The translations under genes and the position numbers were made by a program. Below the pieces are notes generated by a model that saw only the letters and a list, made by a program, of their open reading frames with translations, was not told where the DNA came from and made no database searches. Source: Lineus longissimus (taxonomy: Eukaryota; Nemertea; Pilidiophora; Heteronemertea; Lineidae). Taken from it: a stretch of 60,000 nt of DNA. Below are positions 13,701 through 25,700 of this stretch, piece after piece (position 1 is the stretch's first letter; every line of letters begins with the position of its first letter). Location: positions 8,398,953 to 8,458,952 of the forward strand of contig NC_088324.1 of NCBI RefSeq assembly GCF_910592395.1, read 5' to 3'.

Positions 13701-16700
13701 CTCGAGGGCAGCCAGGGTGTTCCCTGCGATAAAGGTGAGAAAGAAGTGCAGAAAATAGCACCTTCTTGATTGGACTGTGACATTAGAGAGTCAATTGAGC
13801 GCCGTTACAACAATGTCTCGGCTTTAGTTTACAATGGCTGAACTCCATATTCTGTTCTTTTTGCAGGATGCTGAGGTGGTGGGGGAAAAGGTTGGCTTCC
13901 GGCCACACAGACCAAGTGTAAGGCTAGAGAGTGATGTCCTGCACAAGGGATCCAAACAGATACCAGTAAGTTTTAGGTCACTGTGGCGAGGTCTCAGGGT
14001 GCCGAGTTGTGTAATCTGCTCATTACATTCATTCACATTTTTCATCTGGGGAGGGGGTCAGCCATTTCCCTGACTAAATTTCATCTTTTTCAAACTGCTA
14101 CAAAGGTAAATTATTCTATCACAGAACATTGAATTCTATTATAGATCCCATGATGACCCATGGTAGATTCTAGGATGGGAATTCCATCATGGTCCATCGT
14201 GACCATCAAAGTATTAACCAATTAGAGTATATCGAGGAGTAATTGGAGATGCTACATCATTGATGACCCATGTTGTAATCTATCTTGTCGCGCAGTCTCA
14301 CTCATTTGACCTGCGATCGCAGGGGTGTGTCAGGCTGCGGGTGAGTCTAGAGCCGATTGTACCATCATATGGTGACCGGGCTTTCTCTCTCGCAGCCCCA
14401 CAGCTCTTGAATGCTCTACTCGAACGACTGAGATTGTGCGACAACCTTAGCTCATTCAGAGTCCTTCTGAAAACCCACCTCTTTCGGGAGGCCTTTGGAT
14501 GAGTTGGGGTTTCCATTGTAAAGCGCATTGAGCGGACAATTGTCTGGATACTGCGCTATATAAGCATCATTTATATATGACAGAACCTTTTTTTGTCATT
14601 GTTTTTGGGGGTTCAGTCAGGTAACAGAGGGGAATGAAATTCTTCATCTTTTATAGCTTTTGAAGCAATTTTGATATGATTTAAAAGCAGTTGCATCTTT
14701 TCTTTCCTACAGGTCATTCATAACTATGGCCACGGAGCGTACGGTATAATCCTGCACTGGGGATGTGCAGTGGACGCCGCCAAGCTCGTAGCAGACTCGC
14801 TCGGGTTGCCCTTCACAGCGAAATTATGATACCATGTTTCGGATTCGAAAAATGGACTGTGATAACGACATTTACCTCGTTTCTGGAGAGAGATTGTCTG
14901 AATTCATGGAGAGAATTTTCAAGAGAGTTTTGAAGGAGGTGCTAGACACATTCTTGGAACTTCAATGTAATTGGACAAAAAAGTGTGTAAAAAAAACAAA
15001 AAAAACTTTTCATAGGCCTAGTATATCAAACTCTTAAGACAGCCCCATATCAAAGGTGGCTCTAGCTACATTTTAATATATGTACTGGAGATTTCAGGTA
15101 TCTACTAAAATAAAAACAATTGATAAAGACGGAATGTTTAAACCTAAAGACACTTCTGCAAAGCTATTTTGCAAAAAAGGCGTCGAGGAAAATTTGAGTA
15201 TCGCCTGTACCCAGATGCAAAGAAGTGCCTTATTAATACTGTATGTGTGAGAGATAGATAGCAAGCAATAAACAAATAGAAATGAGTCATTTGTAAATTT
15301 GTAAATTTGTAAATTCGTAAATGCAGCAGAGTATAATCTAAGGTTATTTTCTCGACACTGACTGGAAGGGGTTGCGGAAATATTTCATTATGCCTCTCGG
15401 ACGCTTGAATGTTGACCCAACAATACAGCCGGCCTATTGGACCAACATTTGCATTTGTGAGCCACGATATTATATCTGTGCTCAGACATGTTCTCCCATG
15501 GTGCAAAGTCGTCCATAGATGACTGCCATAATGGGTGATATGAATAAAGACTAGCAAATGCTTTTATCTAAAACTCCATGTGCATTTACACTAGGCTGTT
15601 CTGTACAAAACTGAAGTAAAAGCATTTGCTAGTCTTTATTCATATCACCCAATGTACTGAGAACGGATATCAAGGAACGCAACGGAGCGACGTTACTTTT
15701 GACAACTGGTGCAACCCACCAGTCCATCAGGCCCCCTGCTCTGTTTCTTATCATCTGTCTACATGAATAAACCTTTCTCTGCTGATAAAAAGAGAGCCAC
15801 TGACCTAAGGATGTTCCTCATCAGTAGGAAGAAGGCGTTCTTGGCAGACGTGCAGAAGTTCTTGCCGTACACTGCAACCTGGAAGAGATGAAAAATTAGT
15901 TAATACGGGACCTCCAGTATCTAGGGAGGCTGTGCACAGAATGCCTGTCAATCACTCCTAGAGCACCGTAAGTAGATGTTCTCATAGTGCACCTAGTAGT
16001 GCATAATTTAACTACAAATTGAACAGATTGAACCTAGTTATTGAACCTAGTTCTGTTCTGTCATAATGAGCCCACTTGGCAGTTGCGTCCTTACCAGAAT
16101 ATAGGCGTTCTTGTTGATAAACTTAAGGAACTTTTCCAGGCACCAGAAACAGCACTTCATGCATCTGTAAGAGAAATCGACTCGATGCAAAATACATTTC
16201 TCTAAGTTTATCCCGAATGCAAGTTCAAATCTATCACCGTGACTACTTTCAATGCATAATTGATGGTGAGGTCGCAACATGGAAGCCAATACTTGCAGAG
16301 CGAAAATGATTGGATATTATGTAATCTACGGTGAGGTCACAAAATGGAAGCCAATACTGGCAGAGAGGACATGATTGAGTAACAGGTCCGCTTAGAAACT
16401 GAGATGTTGGATCAAATTCTTCAAACTATTTGCCAACAGCATCTACTTACTTGATCACAAACTTTGCAAACGGATTCTCTGTTCCCTTGACTTTGCTATC
16501 GATGTACTCGAGCATCGCACGGATCAACTGCACGATGGCAATGATCAGAGATCCAAAGGCCAGGGAGCCTAAATGGTACCTGTCGACAGAGAGAGGTGAT
16601 GAAAATCATGGTACCTTGCGCTATCCAACTCAGTCCAGCATCAATAGGCCAGTCAATCAACTCCTGAAGATGCAGCTTTTTCTATTCTATTTCTATAGGG

Positions 16701-19700
16701 ATCAACCGTCAGATCCACTTACGTACGATGACGATGATAACTTCAGTCATGTTAGAAATATGTTACTGAAACTTGTGACTACGTCTCAAAGTCTCTGACC
16801 ACTTGGATACTGGGCAGGTTCTTGACAGTACACCACAAGGCAACCACAGCTCAACTACCAAGAACACATGTGCCCTGATGTGAAGTGGCACTTTATAGAC
16901 TCTCAGAACCTAACCCGTACAGCCACCTATAGGCAAGTCCATCAACTCCTGAAGATGCCGTTTATTTCGGGTAAAAATTGGGTCTATTCAGTACAAAACT
17001 TTGTCTGGAACAAGAAAGTGAGAACTACCTTGAAGATCATACTGCACAAGTCTGCAAGAAGTCTCTTACCTGAAGCAGCGCCATATTGAACAGACGATCG
17101 GGAAAGTCGGGATGTCCTTCGGCTTACTAAACGCCCAGTAATACGAGGCGAATGCTCCCGCCAATGTCATCTGACCGAAAGCGATCACGAAGTTGAACAG
17201 CCAGAAGAAGACGAAGAGGTTGAAGATTTGCATCGGGATGACGTAACTGAAAAGACGAGGAGATGAATGATTTGGTATCCATTTTTTTAATGGTGAGGTA
17301 TTTTGAAGTCTTACCACAGTCTGCACAAAGCTGCATGACCTCGATCGTCGACAAATAAAACTGCGACCAAGCATTCAAAGATTTTTAAACCGAACCATTT
17401 TTAAGGACCTGACATCCTGTGAAAAAAATGCATTAGACTTAATCAGAAAACAGAAGAAGAAGTAACTTACTTGTGTATTTCATACTTCAGGAACTGACAG
17501 GCCGTGTTCAATTCATCAGATTGATTTACGAGCTGGAAAAAATATCAAATCTTTCATTAGTAGAAGCATATACAGGGTGTTTGAGAAAAGGACCATCATC
17601 AAAACGCCTAATTCATCAGGTCTCTTTTGCAGTAACGATGATCTTAATGCTTATTTCACACTAAGTCTCTATCGTAGCATTTATCTATCTAACTTACAGC
17701 TTTCGCACATTAATTTTTATAATGTTTCATTGGCCCTAAATCTCACATAACCTATCTCTCTGTAATTTCTATCTAAAATACCCAGTGTTCTGATAAATAT
17801 CCCAAGGGCCATCTTTGGGCACCATGCCACCTGACAGAAGGCCTGCATTACTAATACCTCTCCTTTCTCAGGAAAATTCCCTTCAAAATCCTAAATCTAC
17901 TCATCATACTAGTAAATAAACACATCATACTAGTAAATATACACATCGTACTAGTAAATATACACATCATACTAGTAAATATACACATCGTACTAGTAAA
18001 TATACACATCGTACTAGTAAATATACACATCGTACTAGTAAATATACACATCGTACTAGTAAATATACACATTGCACTAGTAAATATACACATTGCACTA
18101 GTAAATATACACATTGCACTGGTAAATATACACATTTCACTAGTAAATATACATATCGTACTAGTTTTTTAGGCCTGCAGGAGCTGGTGACAGTGAAGGT
18201 GTCACAATGGGTTATCAAGGAGATTTTTTAACAGAACACAGACTTGGTAGGCCCAGGATTCTACTGTAGGCCTTATGAATGTCTGTCTAAAAGCGGGAAT
18301 AATATTTTAATGCAATAAAATGGGAACAAGCAAGCAGACAAAAAGCGATGGAAAAACATTCTTGGAAGTGGACAGTATTTTAATTACCGTAAAGTCCACG
18401 TAAAGATAAAAGTGGGCCTTTCATATTTTAATCATTAGAATGCGAAATGGTATTTTTTCATTTACCAGATGAACTACAAATATGACATATGAAATAAATT
18501 GAAATATGCCTGAACAATATCGTGAATGAAAAAGAAAAATTGCGTTTGAATGGGTGTGCCACAGCTGTGATGCAGTGGCTGAATGGGAAGTTGGCGATAA
18601 ACGTGAAGAACTTTTCCAGGCACCAGAAACATCTGTATAAGTGAAAACAACGGGGTTTTTTTTATCTGGGGTCTGAAATTTTTTGGTGTAGGGTGGCCAA
18701 GTGCACACCTTGATTTCGACGGTGTACAGCTGATTGAAATGATATCCGATTGGCATTGAAATACTGTGTAACTAAAGAAGATGATGTTTTGATTTGAGAG
18801 CGGTGGCAGAGCGGGGGGGGGGGGGGGGGGGGGGGTTGTAAACACTACTTTGAACAGGTCTGGGGTTCAGCAGAACAAGGCAGAACATGGAGACAAGCAA
18901 GAAGCTGGAAAAGTGAATGCATTTATGATAGACAAATGCAAAGTAATATGTGATGCATCAAACCAAATAGGGCAGCAAGTCAAATGTGGGGATGGGATTC
19001 CGGCTATGTTGTGCCTATTTATACAGCGTGATGAACAAAACTGAAGCTGGTGATGAGATTTATTAATGATTGATACCTTTTGAATGTCCTGGTTAGCAAT
19101 TTTCTGGAGGAATTCGATGAAAACAATAGTTGATGATAATGACGGGTGAACAGTAGATCAATAATGTGAAAGCTCTAATGACGGCTGAACAGTAGATCAA
19201 CAATGTGAAAGCTCTAATGACGGCTGAACAGTAGATCAATAATGTGAAAGCTCTAATGACGGCTGAACAGTAGATCAATAATGTGAAAGCTCTAATGACG
19301 GCTGAACAGTAGTTCAATAATGTGAAAGCTCTAATGACAGCTGAACAGTAGATCAATAATGTGAAAGCTCTAATGACGGCTGAACAGCAGATCAATAATG
19401 TGAAAGCTCTAAAGACGGGTGAACAGTAGATCAATAATGAGAAAGCTCTTGTTTTTCTCAAAATGGTGCACCCAAGTGACCCAATTCAATTTGGTCATAT
19501 ACCGGAGTGTGAATGTGATTTTGAGACAAAGCCTCATCTTGGATATTTTTTTGATGGAATGTGTAGATTCAGGACATATGAAACTAGACAGGGTAAATTG
19601 GCAATGCACACATTTTCAACCAAGTTCGATTCTAAAATACAAATGTTTCACTTACTGCGATATCACAAGGTGGGAATGACCACGCGACGCCTCCGTTACC

Positions 19701-22700
19701 ATCAGACGAGTTCGTGCCATTCACTGTATACTGGGATTTGACGTCACTCCACGATGCCAGGTATCTAACTAGGGGTCAAGGATCTTGATTCTGGTAGATA
19801 CTTGACTCATAAAACCATTATGCTGCCCTTCGGCGATGGAGGAAGAGTCCATGCAAGATATGTTTCTCACTTGGTGCGGTATTTTACTTACACCAGACTT
19901 ATCAATGGTGATAACAAAAGGATACACAGTGACAGCAGCCCAGTATCCGATGATGCCAGCTTGGATGATGAACGGCCAAATGGGCCACAGGAGGGTGAAC
20001 ATCATGCTCCCAATAGCTCTGAAATCCGAAAAGACAGCATTATTTACACAGTATATCTTAAAATGGTTCTCAAAGCGCTGATCAGCGCAGTCCGATGTCA
20101 GACCAGAGGGATCAAATGCTGAACCACCAAGGCCCAATGGCCAATTCTCGACAGCTGAGGTCCACTGCTGGACCACCAAGACCCATTACTGGACTACCAA
20201 GGCCCAATGCTGGACCACCAAGGCCCAATGCTGGACAGCTAAGGTACAATGCTGGACCAACGAGGCCCAATGCTGAACAGCTGAGGTCCACTCCTGGACC
20301 TCTGAGGTCCAACACAAGACAACTCACTTGCTAGTTTCCTTAATGAGAGCAATAGCTATCAAGATTCTTGCGCGCAGGACAATCAGGATCAGGACAATGA
20401 CGCCAAGAAATATGGCGGAAATGATTCCTGAAAAAGAAAGTATCTATTAAAAGTTGAAGATGAAATGTAAGCAAGTCGGGTCACAACTTCTAAATACAAC
20501 AGTAAGTCTCTATCAGAGTCACTTATCAGCTGAAGCATGACAAATGTTGCCCTTCTGCCCAAGACAGGTGCCAAAACTACAGGGATGAGAAGTGATCAAC
20601 ACGAGTAGTCTATGTAAACCTAGCCTTGAGGGATCAAAATCAGATTCCCAGGAGATGTATGCAGAGGGAGACACTTTTGCACCTCAATGTTGGCATGACC
20701 AGCTCAAAATGTTAAGTAGTCCATTTTTGGGGGGAGATTTTATGGGGACATATCATTGAATCGAGGCTTTAGCTTTATTACTGTGTTAGGAATAAACATA
20801 AAAAAGACACCGATTAACATATGAACTCATATAAACTTCACACCTAAATCTTCTTCTCGACTTCTAATTTACAAGCTTTGTCATTTCACAATACAGCCAG
20901 CATGCATTTGTAAGAAATGAGGGATGGCATTTGCTGTTCTGCTAAAATTCAGAGAAGACATGCTGCACATGCACGGATTAGAAGTTGTTAATCCAGGAAT
21001 AAAGTTCAGGGGGGTGAACAGTGGCAAAATTGATTCCAGGGTAAAATTCCTAGTCGAAATTAATAAATATCAACTTTTTGCATTTCTTCGGGGGGGGGAC
21101 ATGTCTCGAGCAACGGGGCCAGGCATGTCCACCAAAACCCCATAGAAAATTCCTCCACATATTGGATAGTTTGATATTTCTTCTGGAAATGCTGGAGAGT
21201 ATGATACATCATCCCTCCCTTTGGCCACGCCAGCTCGTATAGGGAATATGATACATCATCCCTCCTTTTGGCCTAGCCAGCTCGTATAGGGAATATGATA
21301 CATCATCCCTCCCTTTGGCCAAGCCAGCTCATATAGGGAGCATGATACATCATCTCTCCCTTTGGCCAAGCCAGCTCGTATAGGGAATATGATACATCAT
21401 GACATCCCTCCCTTTGGCCAAGCCAGCTCATATAGGGACTATGATACATCATCCCTCCCTTTGGCCAAGCCAGCTCATATAGGGACTATGATACATCATC
21501 CCTCCCTTTGGCCAAGCCAGCTCGTATAGGGAGTATGATACATCATCCATCGCTTTGTACAAAGCCGTCTCATATATGGAATAGGTTAAAAACATTATAC
21601 ATTAGGCCTAGGACAACAGACAACCATGCACACTATCGACATCATGCATAACTGACCACTAATGTATGAAATAATTTGGCAATATTAAAACATTCAAACA
21701 CACAATAATAGTTGGACTATAAGCTGGGCAAGAAACTACTATTAACTAACTTATCATCAAACCTTTCTTTTATTTTGCAAATTTTTAGCTTGACAACTGA
21801 AAAGTGGGATAAAGATGACAGATATAAGAGATGAACCTTGAGTTTCAGGACTGACATTTGTCACAACCTGTAAAAGTTTATTAACTGAAAGATAATGATG
21901 TTGGTTAAGCGACAAGGATCGTCAGAGTCAGGTAGTGTTTATATCTAAGTCATGCCGGAATGAAATGAATGATCAACCTCTGGTAAATATCAAAGTGGAT
22001 GAAAGGATTTCATGTAAATAGAATTAGGACCTCATGTAAATGGCAGTATGACTGAAGGGACACCCTGTAGTGTAAATATCAAATGGATGAAAGGCCTTCC
22101 TGTAAAATATTGGGTGTTTGTTTGGGGGGGACACACTGTAAATTTCAGTAAGTCTGGAGGGACTTCCTGTAAATGGCAGAATGTCTGGAGGGACTTCCTG
22201 TAAATGGCAGAATGTCTGGAGGGACTTCCTGTAAATGGCAGAATGCTTGGAAGGACATCCTCACAAATGTGTTCCTAAAAACATCAAAATGGTTAAAGCA
22301 CTTTCAGTGAATATGAGAGGAGAGCCCACAATACTGATTGAGATGGTAAATATACAACAGGTAAATTTATTAAGCGAGACGGAGGAACCTACCGAACGCG
22401 AGCCACGTGTCCTTCAATCCAAGATAATATGAAAGGTTTGTTGTGAAGTAGAAGTTCCCATTGGCCGACGGTAAATCTTTCAACGCCACATATTTCGAGA
22501 AACAGTAGTACGTCGCTGAAGAAAAGAGACAAATATTGCGTCTTAAAAAAAAAAGTTAACAAACCATGGCAAAACTATTATTCTGACTGAGCTAACTTTT
22601 GCGTACTTTTAATTAAAAGCACTTTTAAAGTCATTAGAATTCTAACTTCCTTGACAAAAAAAAACTATATCCAATGAAACGAAAAAGAACTTTCTAAAAA

Positions 22701-25700
22701 CTCACAAAAGGAGAACATCCCAATGAAGAGTGCCACAGACAGCCACACCATGATGCCAGCAATCCAACGCATCAGGAGAATCCATACCAGGCCGAGGAGG
22801 GCCGAAACGCACAGCGCACTGCAAATAAGAACAAAATCGCATTTGAGACATGTGAGGCGACTGTTTACTGAATTTTTTCCTATGCTGGGCAAACCTCCGT
22901 CTTCCTTGCAACGTTTGGTAATGTTTTTTTAATGTGGGGAATTTTGAGGTCAGGTCTGTCATGGCTTTTATCGAGCAGATCACAGCGGCAGAAAATGCCC
23001 GTTTGCCGAGCGCTTTATCACCTGATACTTACATGACGATGAGCCACCATGACGTCTGCAGGTCTGAAAGTGTCGCCTTACCAATCTCAACAACACTCAA
23101 GAAGGCAGCCAGAGCCCTGGAACAAAAAGCAAGACTTTCAATCGAGTTCTTCCAGATGTTTGGGAAGCAGTTTATAGCATCCTTTTGGCCTTATATGGAA
23201 AGGAGCAGACATCTCACTCCATTGAACGCAGGATAGAGCATTTTGCATTTTTAAGACAAACCTGTTCGCAACAGTTTTCAAATAACTGTAAACCACAACA
23301 TTTTCTCGTCTCCGTATTTCAACCATTTGCAAGAATTTCACAATTTTCATTTGGCAGATTATGAAAGTGTGGGAAGTGCAAACCAAACTCCATCCCACAT
23401 GCGGCAGGACTGGCCCGACTTCTCAACCCAACAACGTAAGATGTTGTCAAAGGGAGCAGGACAGAAGACCAAGTTGTTGGGATGGCTGGATGAACTTCTG
23501 TGTACTGCTCCTGACTTTGTGACTGCTACAGAATTGAGAATACGACGGCCAACATTAAACGCAGAGAAATAACTTTTAAACTTTATCAAGTTTTTTGGAA
23601 AATCCTTACTCTGAGCCCTTGCTAAGTAACTCATTAGTCACAGTATCGTTATTGCTGTTGGTCAGATTTAAGGTTTGACCTTCGACCACCACGGTGACAG
23701 CCGTCTTGGCAAGTGCATCAACGGCGTCTTTGAAGATCGAAGGAATGCAACGCCCGACAACTGAAAATACAAAATCATAACAATGAGATTGTAAACAGAT
23801 CATTAGAGTTTATAAGCATTTAATTGTACCCATCAACTCCCACAGCCCATCCTCCAAAGTAAATTATCACAGAGCATGAGTGTGTGTGCACCTCCCGAGT
23901 GCCTTCAGCCATCTGTTACCAATTTACTATTGACTCATTCCAGCAGGGAGCTAGACATTGGGGAGACTTGAAGACCTACATGACCACTTGTGGCAGTTCA
24001 TGTGTCAAATGTCATGGGTTACAAACATGTTCGATCACTGGCAGGAAAACCCGGGAGAAAAACATGACATGAGGGTGCGAAAAGTGACACCGTGAATCTT
24101 ATGGCTGCACTTTGGAGATGACTTGTGCTTTCTTAAAATGAAACGTTTTGAGTGACACCGTGAACCTGTTTTAAACCAAGCCTAACAGTGCGACCGACTG
24201 TGTCAAGTACTTTGAGGAAGATCCAGATCAGCATAAAGCCATCAATGGTATCACATGAAGCCACCACTGGTATCACATAAAGCCACCACTGGTGTCACAT
24301 GAAGCCACCACTGGTATCACATGAAGCTGGTATCACAAAGCCACCAGTCCACTGGGATCACATGAAGCCACCACTGGTATCACATAAAGCCACCACTTAT
24401 ATCACATAAAGCCACCACTGGTATCACATGAAGCTGGTATCACAAAGCCACCAGTGCACTGGGATCACATGAAGCCACCACTGGTATCACATAAAGTCAC
24501 CACTGGTATCACATAAAGCTACCACTGGGATCACATGAAGCTACCACTAGTATCACATAAAGCCACCAGTCCACTGGGATCACATGAAGCCACCACTGGT
24601 ATCACATAAAGTCACCACTGGTATCACATAAAGCTACCACTGGGATCACATGAAGCTACCACTGGTATCACCATTACTTGTTCAGCGTACACTATTTTTG
24701 TTCCATATGATACAAAACAACTTACATGGCGAGCTCTGAACATAATAGGGGGCGCAGTAATCTTTGGACATCAATTGAAAGGCACTCTGAAATAAATAAG
24801 ATATAAACAGTAAATGTGCAACTTGTTCAAAAGGGCCATTCAGTGCCACCAATGAGCTGAACCAAAGCTCTCTATTAAGAACACCAGTTTTGTTCCCAAA
24901 TTGGGTGTTTCCATTCAATTTGACCTCTTTAATCAGGACACCTTTCCATTACAGACAGCACTTATCAGTCCTGAGGGTGTCCTTATCGAGAGGTTTTACT
25001 GTACACACCATTGCACATGAGTATCACCCTCCTAGCACCATATTTCATTTCCATGCTGACCTCAAATCATTTGAGATTAGGAAGCGGTCCTCATTACTCA
25101 CCATGCCTTGGTATATCCCTGCCGCGGGATCCACGTGGTATTTGCAAATCATATCTTTACGTGTCTCACTCTGAGGCTTGCTCATAGGTGGCGCTTCGAG
25201 GAAGTCCGTCTCTGCAAATGCCCACGTCTTATTGGGGCATGACGCGACACAGACCTGCAAGAAAGCAAGGGAAAATAATTTACAATGACAATTACTCTTT
25301 TCTTGCGCGTATGTTCAAACAGTCAATTTGTCATATACCAGCAGGTAGTTTGTAGGACCCAGGAACGACAGTCACCGTCATTATACTCTGAACCTAAGGA
25401 GCAAATCCTGCATTGAAGGAAGTAAAAGTTACTTGCACAGATAACACGAATTTTAACAAGAATTCAACACTATACACTTTCCATTCTAATATTTCAGACA
25501 GCGAGATATGTTCTCAAATCCCAGCAGAGGACACTGCAAAGGCACGATCGCTTACCTGTGGTGTAGGGCAGCCGTTGATCAGGACTGACGGCCCCATTCT
25601 GGCACAAGTCAACATATCAAAGAACACAAGATTTGGTTTGTCCCTAAAAATAGTAAGAATTGAAAATCAAGCTGATATGGAATATTTGCACGCGAGACAA

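Noticed and set aside
17851-18218. Open frames with MCIFTST-like repeats on the minus strand
   Set aside because: Read-through of the intronic 21-bp minisatellite, not a gene.
24236-24672. CRISPR-like regular repeats
   Set aside because: Head-to-tail repeats without unique spacers in an animal genome; these are minisatellites. The same applies to the other arrays.
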